The position numbers were made by a program, and so were the translations under genes. A DNA stretch of 64,000 nt from Hoeflea_A sp965216535 (GTDB taxonomy: Bacteria > Pseudomonadota > Alphaproteobacteria > Rhizobiales > Rhizobiaceae), in the NCBI GenBank assembly GCA_965216535.1, contig OZ244175.1, positions 4,216,001-4,280,000 on the forward strand, written 5' to 3'. The notes beneath the pieces were generated by a model. That model was not told where the DNA came from. It did not search any database and worked only from the letters and a program-made list of their open reading frames with translations. Positions 17,729-27,600 of this stretch are shown here, in pieces (the stretch's first letter is position 1; the number at the start of each line of letters is the position of its first letter).

Positions 17729-18012
17729 TGCGCGTCATCCTGGCGATAGGCACAGACGCGGCGAAACAATGGTGTGTCGAACTCCGACGGCGTTTCCGTT
17801 TCTCCGGTTACCCATTGAAGCAGATCGCGATCGTTGACACCCAACAATGCCTCAAACACGTCCAGCTCCGCATCGTCGAGCTTGTCGATATTGCGATCGG
17901 CAAACTGGCCGAGGATCAGATCCATCTCGCGAATGCCCCTGTGCCAGGCGCGAAACAGCAGGCGGCGGCGGCGCGGCGCCAGGTCAGCACTTGTGCGTGT
18001 CGTACCGGTCAT
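17722..18012 (-). CDS. sdhE: Succinate dehydrogenase assembly factor SdhE (SDH5/DUF339)
   Basis: This 96-residue protein promotes covalent attachment of FAD to the SdhA subunit. The diagnostic motif RGIREMDLIL (~25-34) is intact and is followed by the acidic helix region DDAELDVFEALL and LLQWVTGE. The ATG at 18010-18012 gives the normal family length; the frame extends upstream but without conservation. The sdhE-mfd pairing next to a divergent recG is, from memory, a recurring arrangement in Hyphomicrobiales. Confidence 0.93.
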   Translation of the reverse strand: MTGTTRTSADLAPRRRRLLFRAWHRGIREMDLILGQFADRNIDKLDDAELDVFEALLGVNDRDLLQWVTGETETPSEFDTPLFRRVCAYRQDDAQC

Positions 18013-18172
18013 GAATAGTATCGCTGCTTCGTGGAGTCGTGCGCTTCTATAGCGAACGCAATTGCAATTGTCAGCCGAGGCCACGAGGCAAAGGGACGCG
18101 ATATCGACGTCCGTTGCAGAATTGCCGCGGACCGCGAATATGGCAAGCGAATCTCGGCAAAGGCGACGGTGT

Positions 18173-20278
18173 ATGCGACCCAATCTTCTCGATCCGCTCT
18201 TCGTTCCCGTGACAAGCCTTTCCGGTATCGGACAGAAGACTGCGACCCTGATCGGGCGGGTTGTTGGGCGAGAAAGTGACGAGGAAGCTCGTACCATCGA
18301 CCTTCTGTTGCTAGCCCCGCATCGGTTGATCGACCGGCGAAATCAGCCGGGCATCGCCTTTGCGCCGGAAAACGCCATCGTCACGCTCAAACTGCGCGTC
18401 GACCGGCACCAGCCGTCGCCGCGCGGCCGGTCGAACGTGCCCTATCGGGTTCAGGCGCATGACGACACCGGAGAGATCACCCTCACCTTCTTTCACGCGC
18501 GTCAGCAGTGGCTTGAAAAGGCCCTGCCCGTCGGCGAAGCAGTTCTGGTGAGCGGCAAGGTCGAGTGGTTTCGCGGCCAGCCGTCCATGGTGCATCCCGA
18601 CCGCATCGCGCTGGAAAGCGACCTCGAGAGCTTTCCGATGATCGAGCCGGTTTATCCGCTGACGGCCGGTCTTTCGCCGAAGGTTCTTCAGCGCGCTATC
18701 GATCATGCGCTCAAATCGCTGCCACCTCTGCCTGAATGGCTGGATGATCCCTTTGTTGCGCGAAACGGGCTTCCCTCTTTCGGCGATGCAGTTGCCGCCT
18801 TGCACGCCCCGCGAGACGAGACCGATATGGAACCCGTGGCGCCGGCACGCCGCCGTCTGGCTTACGATGAATTGCTCGCCGGACAATTATCTCTCGGATT
18901 GGTGCGGCGACGGGTACGCAAACTCAAAGGACGTCCTGTTCAGGGTGCCGGGTCGCTTCAAAGGAAGATCCTTACGGCTCTGCCGTTTCGACTGACGGGC
19001 AGCCAAAACCAGGCGGTTTCCGATATTCTGACCGACATGCGGAGCCCCGAACGCATGCTCCGCCTGCTGCAGGGGGATGTCGGATCCGGCAAAACTGCGG
19101 TGGCGCTGATGGCCATGACGGCATGCGCGGAAGCCGGCGGTCAGGCGGTGCTGATGGCACCGACCGAAATTCTTGCGCGGCAGCACTTTGCGACCATTGC
19201 GCCGCTGGCAGCCGAGGTGGGCGTGTCGGTCGACTTGCTGACCGGCAAGGTGGCAGGCAAGGAGCGGTCACAAATCGTCGCTCGCATCGAATCCGGAGAG
19301 GCGCAGCTGATTGTCGGAACCCATGCCCTGTTCCAGGAATCGGTGACCTACAAAGACCTGCTCCTCGCCGTGGTCGATGAACAGCACCGCTTCGGCGTCC
19401 ACCAGAGATTACGACTCACGGCAAAGGGTATGGCACCGCATATGCTGGTCATGACGGCGACGCCGATACCCCGCACGCTGGTTTTGACCGCTTTCGGCGA
19501 CATGGATGTTTCCCGATTGACGGAAAAACCGGCGGGACGTCTGCCAGTAACGACGGCTCTGGTCGACATGGCGCGCATCGGCGACATCGTCGAACGATTG
19601 CGGCAGGCGGTCTCCGACGGGCGAAAAGCCTACTGGATCTGCCCCCTGGTGGAGGATTCCGATCTTTCAGACCTCACTTCGGCTGAGCGGCGGGCCGAAC
19701 AACTGCAAAGCGAGTTCGGCGCCCTGGTCGGCCTGGTTCATGGTCGCATGACCAGTGCTGAAAAAGACGCGGCCATGGAGGACTTCAGAACCGGGAAGAC
19801 CCGGATCCTTGTGGCAACAACCGTGATTGAAGTCGGTGTCGATGTCCCGGATGCCTCCATCATGGTGATCGAGCACGCTGAGCGTTTTGGCCTCGCCCAA
19901 TTGCATCAACTGCGCGGCCGTGTGGGCCGTGGTCGTGAAGCCTCGAGCTGTATCCTGCTTTACAAAGGACCACTCGGCGAAGTCGCCCGCGCCCGGCTTT
20001 CGATCATGCGCGAAACCGAAGATGGCTTCCGCATCGCCGAAGAGGACCTGAAGTTACGCGGCGAAGGCGAGTTGCTGGGCACACGGCAGTCTGGAACACC
20101 CGGGTTTCGGCTCGTCGACCTGGAAGCCCATGCCGATCTGCTGGAGGCCGCCCGAGACGATGCCCGCTATATCCTGGAAATGGACGAAGACCTTGCCAGC
20201 GATAGAGGTCAAGCTTTACGGATGTTGCTCTACATTTGGCGGCGCGACGAGGCGATACGACTGCTCAGAGCAGGTTAG
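18173..20278 (+). CDS. recG: ATP-dependent DNA helicase RecG
   Basis: This 701-residue replication-fork remodelling helicase unwinds branched DNA and reverses stalled forks. It has the N-terminal wedge/OB domain (DDTGEITLTFFHARQQWLEK), Walker A GDVGSGKTAV (~301), the DEQHRFG motif II (~402), the GRVGRG motif VI and the C-terminal FRLVDLEAHADLLEAAR. The ATG at 18173 yields MRPNLLDPLFVPVTSLSGIG, the usual RecG start; the frame upstream to 18062 is unconserved and overlaps the promoter region shared with sdhE. The 3' end overlaps the convergent DUF502 gene by four bases. Confidence 0.97.
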   Translation: MRPNLLDPLFVPVTSLSGIGQKTATLIGRVVGRESDEEARTIDLLLLAPHRLIDRRNQPGIAFAPENAIVTLKLRVDRHQPSPRGRSNVPYRVQAHDDTGEITLTFFHARQQWLEKALPVGEAVLVSGKVEWFRGQPSMVHPDRIALESDLESFPMIEPVYPLTAGLSPKVLQRAIDHALKSLPPLPEWLDDPFVARNGLPSFGDAVAALHAPRDETDMEPVAPARRRLAYDELLAGQLSLGLVRRRVRKLKGRPVQGAGSLQRKILTALPFRLTGSQNQAVSDILTDMRSPERMLRLLQGDVGSGKTAVALMAMTACAEAGGQAVLMAPTEILARQHFATIAPLAAEVGVSVDLLTGKVAGKERSQIVARIESGEAQLIVGTHALFQESVTYKDLLLAVVDEQHRFGVHQRLRLTAKGMAPHMLVMTATPIPRTLVLTAFGDMDVSRLTEKPAGRLPVTTALVDMARIGDIVERLRQAVSDGRKAYWICPLVEDSDLSDLTSAERRAEQLQSEFGALVGLVHGRMTSAEKDAAMEDFRTGKTRILVATTVIEVGVDVPDASIMVIEHAERFGLAQLHQLRGRVGRGREASSCILLYKGPLGEVARARLSIMRETEDGFRIAEEDLKLRGEGELLGTRQSGTPGFRLVDLEAHADLLEAARDDARYILEMDEDLASDRGQALRMLLYIWRRDEAIRLLRAG

Positions 20279-21000
20279 TCCGAAGAAACGGTTTCGGCCG
20301 GTGGTGGCGGGTTCTTGGCGCGCTCCAACGCCTCGTTGGCCAGTTGCTCCGTCTTCTTGTGGTATTCCGGAGCGACCAGGCCGGCCGAAATCACCATCTT
20401 GGCGGCTTCCTCCACCGTCATATCAAGCACGATGACCTCTTCGCGGGGGACGAACAGCAAAAAGCCTGACGTCGGGTTGGGCGTTGTGGGGAGGAAGACG
20501 GAGAGCGTGTCCTGCTCGATATCCAGAAGGCGCGAATCCACCTCGCCCTTGGTTTCGGTGGCCAGGAATACGATGGACCAGATGCCTTTGCGCGGGTACT
20601 CGATCAGCCCTGCCCGGTTGAACGAGTTCGACTGCTCCGCAAGTACTGTCTGAAAAATCTGTTTCAACCCTTTGTAAACACCGCGAATTAGCGGCATCTG
20701 ATCAAGGATCGACTCGCCATAGGCGATGATGGTCCGACCAATCAGGTTGGCGGTGAGGAAACCGACGGCGGTGATGAAAATCAACGCCGTCAAAAGCCCG
20801 AAACCGGGGATACTGAACGGGAGATAATTGTCGGGGTTATAGACAGCCGGCAGGTAGGGTTTCACCCATCCATCGACCCAAATGATGAACGACCACGTCA
20901 GATAAGCCGTGATCGCCAGAGGCGCACAGATGATGAGCCCGGTCAAAAAGTAGTTTCTGAGCCGCGTGGAGGCGGACAGGCGGGTGTGTTTTTCAGACAT
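20275..21000 (-). CDS. DUF502 family inner-membrane protein
   Basis: This 241-residue membrane protein has two N-terminal transmembrane helices (YFLTGLIICAPLAITAYLTW and GLLTALIFITAVGFLTANLI) and a soluble C-terminal region. The family hallmarks IPLIRGVYKGLKQ-type (MPLIRGVYKGLKQIFQ) and VFLPTTPNPTSGFLLFVP are present, where the TPNPTSG loop is diagnostic for DUF502. The molecular function is unknown. The ATG at 20998-21000 is preferred over an upstream frame that would add a hydrophobic but unconserved leader. A Pro-rich tail (NPPPPAET) ends the protein. Confidence 0.9.
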   Translation of the reverse strand: MSEKHTRLSASTRLRNYFLTGLIICAPLAITAYLTWSFIIWVDGWVKPYLPAVYNPDNYLPFSIPGFGLLTALIFITAVGFLTANLIGRTIIAYGESILDQMPLIRGVYKGLKQIFQTVLAEQSNSFNRAGLIEYPRKGIWSIVFLATETKGEVDSRLLDIEQDTLSVFLPTTPNPTSGFLLFVPREEVIVLDMTVEEAAKMVISAGLVAPEYHKKTEQLANEALERAKNPPPPAETVSSD

Positions 21001-21149
21001 CCATAGAGCCGGATTGGGGGCCAAGCACAGCAAAAAAATATATAGGAGCACCTCGCGAAGGCAACAACCATTATGCGGTTTTGGGCGGCCACGAGGATTA
21101 TGGCAATCGGTACGGGTATCGGCCCGGTTGAGCCGGGCGCAGTCGGGCG

Positions 21150-22520
21150 TCAGACGTTGTGTTTTCGAGTCTGCCTGCGGCGCCTCTCTTCTTCGCTGCG
21201 GCGCCTCAGTTTCGGCGCCAGGCCCTCCTTGTTTTCCTGGCGCGCACGCCCGAATGCCAGCGCATCTTCCGGCACATCACTGGTGATGACACTGCCGGAT
21301 GCAACATAGGCATTGTCGCCTATCGTTACAGGTGCAACGAGCGCGGAGTTGGAACCGACGAATGACCCGGCACCGATGTGCGTGAAATGCTTGTTCACAC
21401 CGTCATAATTGCAGGTGATCGTTCCCGCGCCGAGATTGGCTTTTGCGCCAACTTCCGCATCGCCGACGTAGGTCAGATGATTGACCTTGGCGCCCTCGCC
21501 AATTACCGCCTTCTTGACCTCACAGAAATTACCGACTTTTGCGCCTTCAAGCAGATCTGCTCCTGGACGCAGCCGGGCAAACGGTCCGACCGAACACCCC
21601 GGACCAATGGTCGCTTCCTCGAGATGGCTGAATGCATGGATGGTTGCACCTGAGCGAATGGTCACGCCAGGGCCGATCACCACATTGGGTTGGATCATGA
21701 CATCGGCCTCAATCAGCGTATCGTGGCTGAGAAAGACAGTCTCCGGCGCGGTCATGCTGACACCGGCCATCATCAGGTCATGGCGCCGGTTGCGCTGCCA
21801 AATGGCTTCGGCATCCGCCAGCCCGATGCGCGTGTCGATGCCGATAAGCTCTTCCCAAGGTGCCTCCACGACGACGGAGCGACCGCCTGCCTCCCGCGCG
21901 AGCTCAACGATATCGGTGAGGTAGTATTCGCCCTTTGCGTTGTCGTTGCCAATTCTTCTGAGCAGCGTCAGGGCCTTGGTGCCGGAAAACGCCATCAGTC
22001 CGCCATTGCAAAGGTCTATTTGTCGCTCCTCTTCACTCGCATCGCGATGCTCGCGGATTGCGATCAGTTCGCCGTTCTCCTCAATCAGCCGTCCGTAGCC
22101 ATCTGGATTGTCGGTTCTAAACCCGATGACCGCGACATCGGCACCGTCAGCCAGAGCCGCACGGGCCTTGCGCAGGGTCTCCTCACCGACCAAAGGCGTG
22201 TCGCCAAAAATAACCAGGATGTCATCAAAACCGCCATCGATGACGTCCGCGGCGGCCAGCACGGCATTCGCCGTGCCAAGGCGTTCCGTCTGATGGCGAA
22301 CTGCCAGGTTTTTGGCATGCGATGCGGCCACGTCTTCCACAGCTTCGGCGTCGCGGCCCAACACCAGTGCGACGGTGTCTGCACCTGCCGAGGATGCCGT
22401 CTGCATGACATGGGCAACAACGGGCAGGTTGCCGATCGGATGCAATACCTTGGAGATGGAGGATTTCATTCGGGTGCCCTCACCCGCCGCCAGCACCACC
22501 GCCAGACAACTGCGCGCCAT
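21150..22520 (-). CDS. glmU: Bifunctional GlmU (N-acetylglucosamine-1-P uridyltransferase / glucosamine-1-P acetyltransferase)
   Basis: This 456-residue enzyme makes UDP-GlcNAc for peptidoglycan and lipopolysaccharide. The N-terminal pyrophosphorylase domain has LAAGEGTRMKSSISKVLH and the sugar-nucleotide loop region. The C-terminal half is a left-handed beta-helix of hexapeptide repeats (VMIQPNVVIGPGVTIRSGAT) with the acetyltransferase motif NLGAGTITCNYDG. Of three in-frame ATGs, the one at 22518-22520 is preferred, with GGAG six bases upstream and the family-typical N-terminus MARSCLAVVLAAG. glmS does not follow. Confidence 0.97.
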   Translation of the reverse strand: MARSCLAVVLAAGEGTRMKSSISKVLHPIGNLPVVAHVMQTASSAGADTVALVLGRDAEAVEDVAASHAKNLAVRHQTERLGTANAVLAAADVIDGGFDDILVIFGDTPLVGEETLRKARAALADGADVAVIGFRTDNPDGYGRLIEENGELIAIREHRDASEEERQIDLCNGGLMAFSGTKALTLLRRIGNDNAKGEYYLTDIVELAREAGGRSVVVEAPWEELIGIDTRIGLADAEAIWQRNRRHDLMMAGVSMTAPETVFLSHDTLIEADVMIQPNVVIGPGVTIRSGATIHAFSHLEEATIGPGCSVGPFARLRPGADLLEGAKVGNFCEVKKAVIGEGAKVNHLTYVGDAEVGAKANLGAGTITCNYDGVNKHFTHIGAGSFVGSNSALVAPVTIGDNAYVASGSVITSDVPEDALAFGRARQENKEGLAPKLRRRSEEERRRRQTRKHNV

Positions 22521-22604
22521 GACCTTCTCCATCTTTGCCATCCGTGTTGCGAGATCTAATGAATTTGTTCTTTTTCCGAAAGCCCCGACCCTCTAAGAGG
22601 AAGC

Positions 22605-23552
22605 ATGATCCACGCAAGAATCGTCGGCCAGCTGCCGTTTGCATACGCCGTCATGGTTCTGACGCCACTGCTCTTTTCAACCAACATCATCTTTGGCAGG
22701 GTCACCGTCCACGAGGTTGCCCCCTTCACGCTTGCCTTTCTGCGCTGGGGTTTTTGCGCACTCATCCTGGCTCCCTTCGTTTTTGGATCTGCTGACAAAG
22801 TTCGGGTGATTCTCCGGGAGCGCCTGCCGTTGATTGTGATTCTGGGGTTTCTCGGCATGTGGATGGCCGGAGCGGTTGTCTATCTGTCGCTGCAGGTCAC
22901 GACCGCCACGAATGGGGCTCTGATTTACACAACATCACCGCTCTGGATCATCCTGCTCGAGCGGATCTTTGCGGGACGATCGATTCGTCGTCGCGAGATC
23001 GCCGGGATCATCCTGGCGTTCATCGGTGTAGCGGCGATTGTTCTTCAGGGTCGGCTGACGACGTTTGCGATCAATATGTTGAACCTCGGCGATGTCGGCT
23101 TTCTCCTGGCCGCCCTTTCCTGGGCCGGATATTCGATCCTTTTCAGGGACCCGCAAATAACCCAATTGCCTATTCTGAGCCTGTTCGGTCTCGCGTGCAC
23201 AGCCGGAGCGGTGCTGTTGTTTCCGTTCGCCGCGTGGGAATTCCTGTCCGGCGCACGCATGCCGGTCACTGAAACCGCCTGGTTGGGCATCGCAGGGATC
23301 GTCGTATTCTCTTCCCTGTTTTCCTTTTCCGGTTTTCAATTCGGCATCAGGCGGCTCGGCCCGTCAATATCCGGAATATTCATCTATCTTGTGCCTGTTT
23401 ATGGCGTCGTTCTCGCAGTCGTTTTCCTGGGAGAGTCGTTCCAGCTGCACCATTTGATCGGCACGCTGCTTGTCCTTGGGGGCGTCATCACAGCAACGGT
23501 GCCGCTTGGTCGGGCGAAGAAGGAACCGGTGGCCTCAACCGATTTGGGATAG
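22605..23552 (+). CDS. DMT-superfamily (EamA) transporter
   Basis: This 315-residue inner-membrane protein has about ten transmembrane helices in two EamA repeats. Typical features are TLAFLRWGFCALILAPFV in the first half, LIYTTSPLWIILLERIFAG at the end of repeat one, and IFIYLVPVYGVVLAVVFLGE in repeat two, the conserved P-x-Y-x(n)-GE pattern. Family members export metabolites and amino acids; the substrate is unknown. AAGAGGAAGC precedes the ATG. Its last 18 bases overlap the convergent ccdA-like gene. Confidence 0.92.
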   Translation: MIHARIVGQLPFAYAVMVLTPLLFSTNIIFGRVTVHEVAPFTLAFLRWGFCALILAPFVFGSADKVRVILRERLPLIVILGFLGMWMAGAVVYLSLQVTTATNGALIYTTSPLWIILLERIFAGRSIRRREIAGIILAFIGVAAIVLQGRLTTFAINMLNLGDVGFLLAALSWAGYSILFRDPQITQLPILSLFGLACTAGAVLLFPFAAWEFLSGARMPVTETAWLGIAGIVVFSSLFSFSGFQFGIRRLGPSISGIFIYLVPVYGVVLAVVFLGESFQLHHLIGTLLVLGGVITATVPLGRAKKEPVASTDLG

Positions 23553-24278
23553 CGCGGGGAAGGTCTCGAGCAGCCAGAAGGCCATCGACTGCATGCCGCC
23601 GGTCAGGAACAGGACACCCGTTACAACCAACAAGCCGCCCATGGCCCTCTCCACCGTGCCGAGATGCCGGCGAAACTTGCTCAAGAAACGCATGAACACT
23701 CCGGAGAAGGCGGCAGCAATCCAGAACGGCACCGCAAGCCCGAGGGAGTATGCCGCCAGGAGAAAGGCGCCCTGCCCGACTGTATCTTTCGCGCTGGCAA
23801 CGCCCAGGATTGCGCCGAGGACCGGCCCGATACAGGGCGTCCAGCCGAAGGCGAAGGCCAGACCCATGATGTAGGCGCCGGTTAAGGTCGCCGGTGTACC
23901 GCCTCCCTGGAAACGAGCCTCACGGTTCAAGATGCCTATTTTGAACAGGCCGAGGAAATGCAGCCCCATGATAATGATGACGACGCCGGCGATTTGCCCG
24001 AGCACTACGATATGCGAGCGCAGTACGCCGCCGATGGTTGACGCGCCGGCCCCCAATGCAATGAACACAGTGGCAAAGCCGAGCGTAAACAGAACAGACG
24101 CGGACATCACCGACCGCCGTATGGCAGCATCGCCGTTTCCTTCCGCCTGGAAGTCGTCAACGCTGACTCCGGCCATGTAGCACAGATAGGGCGGAACAAG
24201 CGGCAGCACGCAGGGCGATAAAAACGACAACGCACCGGCGAGAATCGCGGCAAGTACGGAGATATCGGCTATGCTCAC
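23535..24278 (-). CDS. ccdA: CcdA-family thiol-disulphide / cytochrome c biogenesis membrane protein
   Basis: This 247-residue protein has six predicted transmembrane helices. It transfers reducing equivalents across the membrane for cytochrome c maturation or periplasmic disulphide reduction. The first helix carries LSFLSPCVLPLVPPYLCYMAG and the fourth FAFGWTPCIGPVLGAIL, so both redox cysteines of the family (SPCVLP and TPCIGP) are present. The start is a GTG at 24276-24278; no ATG gives the complete first helix. It lies between the DMT gene and tRNA-Lys. Confidence 0.93.
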   Translation of the reverse strand: MSIADISVLAAILAGALSFLSPCVLPLVPPYLCYMAGVSVDDFQAEGNGDAAIRRSVMSASVLFTLGFATVFIALGAGASTIGGVLRSHIVVLGQIAGVVIIIMGLHFLGLFKIGILNREARFQGGGTPATLTGAYIMGLAFAFGWTPCIGPVLGAILGVASAKDTVGQGAFLLAAYSLGLAVPFWIAAAFSGVFMRFLSKFRRHLGTVERAMGGLLVVTGVLFLTGGMQSMAFWLLETFPALSQIG

Positions 24279-24462
24279 GCGTCACACCCTGGTTGCATTC
24301 GGCACCTACATAGGCGGCTTGCCGATCACACGCCAGTCACCTTTTCGCGCGACGTGGCAATTAACCGCAAAGAAAGCGTTTGAGACGATAATTTGATATT
24401 GACCCGCAGGGTCGCCGTGCATATGGTCCGCGCAAATTTTGAGGGGTTCAACAACCTCTCGG

Positions 24463-24538
24463 GAGCCGATAGCTCAGCTGGTAGAGCAACTGACTTTTAA
24501 TCAGTAGGTCCAGGGTTCGAACCCCTGTCGGCTCACCA
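24463..24538 (+). tRNA. tRNA-Lys (anticodon UUU)
   Basis: This is a complete 76-base tRNA with encoded CCA. The acceptor arms GAGCCGA and TCGGCTC pair fully, with A as discriminator. The D arm GCTCAGCTGGTAGAGC, the anticodon stem ACTGA/TCAGT with loop CTTTTAA (anticodon TTT at 24496-24498) and the T arm around GGTTCGAACCCC are all canonical. It marks the boundary between the housekeeping block and the accessory genes that follow. Confidence 0.98.
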
Positions 24539-24659
24539 AAACCTCCCAAGAAACTTCGATAACCACCAAGATCAGCGTTGCTGCCTTTCGATCTCGGCTG
24601 GCGCGGGATCGAGCGCGCTTATGTCCTGATTACAGTCATCGCCAACGACCGGAGCCGCC

Positions 24660-27600
24660 TTATACGACCCAGACGCCATCATCGAGGTTCTGGCTGTTGT
24701 TGTTGACGTTCTCGTCGCTCTTGGTGAAAGCGATCAGGATGTCCTCGCGGGTGAGGCCGTCGTTTTCCATGCCGCCCACCCAGAAGTCGTAGCCCGCCTG
24801 ATCCGGCAGCCGGAACAGCACGTTCTGGTACATTGCGTCGATGTATTCGAAGTTGCTCGGATTGGCGCCGTAGAGGTCGCGGAACTCGTCCGACTGGATG
24901 AATTGGCTGGCCAGGAACTGCTCCTTCTCGTAGTCGCTCCAGCCCTGCTGGTCGAAATTGTCGAGATTGCTGATCCAGAAGCGCACGCCGCCCTCGTCGG
25001 GCGTGCGCCCGAAGGAGGCCTGGTAGATCCGATAGCCAAAGCCGGTATTGGGGCTGATCAGGTCGTAGACATAGTCGCCATCGGTGAAGTCGATGCGCTC
25101 AATGTCGGTGAGTGTATCCGTGCCGCCGCCCGGTTTTCCGACGGTGATCGTGCCGTTGCCATTGAGGGTCTGGGTATAGTCGGCGCGTTCGCCGTCATAG
25201 ACGACGGCATCGTTGCCCGGTCCGCCATCGATCAGGTCGGATCCGCCGGAGCCGTTGATCGTGTCGTCGCTGGCCAGTGCCCGGATGTCGTCGCTGCCAC
25301 CGGTGCCGTCGAGGGTGTCCTCGTCCGGTGTGCCCAGGATCGGGCCGTCGTCGCGACCGTCGATGTCGATGGTCACGGTGGCGCTTGCCTGGCCGCCCTG
25401 GCCATCATCGATCGTGTAGGTGAAGCTGTCGCTATCGGTCTCGCCTTCATTCAATCCCTCGAAGGCGCCATTGGGATCGTAGGCGTAGGATCCGTCGGCA
25501 TTGACCGTCACCCGGGCGCCTGATGCAAGGGTGATGGGTGTGCCGAAGACGAAGGCATTGCCGTTGACGGCGACGATGGACAATGTGCCGCCGTCGAAAT
25601 CGGAATCATTGGCCAGAAGCCCCAGTCCGGCGGTCACCTGAACCACGGTGTCCTCATCCGTAGCCGCCGCATCGTCCTGCGCGGTCGGCTCGATCGTGAC
25701 CGACGTCTCGTCATCGGTTCCGGCGTTCTCGGCGAAGCCGGCCTTGCCGTCATAGGTGAGCGTCGAACCGTTATCGAAGGTCACGCGGAACCGGTCGCCT
25801 GCGATCGGTTCGACGCTCACAATCGTCAGGCCGGTGATGTCGATCAGGTCCTGGTCGCGGTCGCCGGTGATGGCATCGTCGCCGCCGCCGGCATGGAACA
25901 CGACACGATGCTCGGAGGAGAGGCCGGACAGGTCGACCGTGTCATCAGCTTCCGAGCCGAAATGGGTGATGGTGGAGGTTGCCAGATTGGTGCCGTCGAA
26001 AGAGCCATGGGTGTTGAAGGTATCGCCACCGCCGTTTCCGTCGATGACGATATCCTCGATCTCGGTCAGTTCGGCAATGATGGTTCCGTTGCGGGCGACC
26101 ACGATTTCGGCATCGCCGGCATAGCCGATCTGGGCAACAGCTTCGGCATTGGAGTAGATGTCGAAGGTTTCTGCGGTGCCATCACCATGGATCTCCATGA
26201 CGTCCGCATGGGTCTCTGCACCGCCATCGACGGTGTCGCGGCCATCGCCGACATTCCACTCGAAGCAATCGTCGCCGGAACTGCCGATCAGGATGTCGTC
26301 GCCGCCGAGGCCGGCGAGCTTGCCGCCCGGATGGGTGGCGACCAGCGTATCCGCACCGGCCGTCCCCAACCCGTCCAGATCGACAACACGGTAAGCCACC
26401 CCGTTGTCGTCGCCGTCCGCGTTGGCCGTCGTGTTGAAGGCAAACACCAGGCGCCCGTCAGCCAATTGCACCGCCTGCGGGCCGGCCTGCCAACCCGCCG
26501 TGTGCTGGTTGATTACGAATTCGTCGCCGAGATCGACCGAATCGTCCTTGCGGATCGATCCGATGCGCGCGACGACGCTCGATACCGAGGTGTCCCCGGC
26601 AGACGGGTCCAAGGTCCGAAACAGGAACAGGACCCGCCCGTCCGCCAGTTGCAATGCCTGAACCTGATCCTGGTCATCGGCAACATGATCGTTGATCCGG
26701 AACTCGTCTCCGAACTGGATCGATCCGTCGCCCTGCACGGCGCCAATGCGCCCCGACACGCCTGTTCCGTGGTCGTCTCCGTCCGTCGCATCGTCGGTGC
26801 CGAAGACGAACAGGACGCGGCCGTCTTCCAGCGTGATGACACGTGGGCCGAATTGCGAGCGCGCAATATGTTCGTTGACGAGAAACTCTTCGCCGAATGT
26901 GAAGGTCCCATCGCCGTTCACGGTACCGACACGACCGGCAATCCCATTGCCGTCGGCGTCTCCCACCGTGCTGTCATGCGTGAAGAAGGTGAAGAGCACG
27001 CGGCCGTCGGCAAGCACCGCGACGTCAGGGGTCGTCTGGGAGGCCGCCATATGCTGGTTGACCCGGTGTTCGTCGGTGAAGGTGATGGATCCGTCACCGT
27101 TCACCGTGCCGATCCGCGCGGCGATATTGTCGCGGCGGGGCGTCGGATCGGCATCGGACCCGTCGGTTTGATCCTCCGTCGAGAAGGTGACCAGCACCCG
27201 TCCATCGACCAGTTGTGTCGCCTGCGGATTGAGCTGTCCGCCTGCCGTGTGCTCATTGACCCGGAATTCGCCGCCGAAGGTCACGGTCCCGTCGCCGTTC
27301 ACGGTGCCGACCCGTCCGGCAATGCTCATCGGCGTTCCGAACGTACCGCTGTTGTCGCCGTCGGTCGGATCGCTGGTCTGGAAGAGGAACAGCACGCGCC
27401 CGTCTGCGAGTGTCAGGATCTGGGGATCGGCTTGCCAGTCCTGGATATGCTCGTTGACCCGGAACTCGTCGGCAAAAGTCACGGTCCCGTCGGCATTGAC
27501 CGTGCCGACCCGTCCGCTGATGCTGGATTCGTCCGCGTCGCCCAGGGCCCCGGCTCGGGTCTCGAAGGCAAACACCACGCGTCCGTCCGCCAGGCGCGAT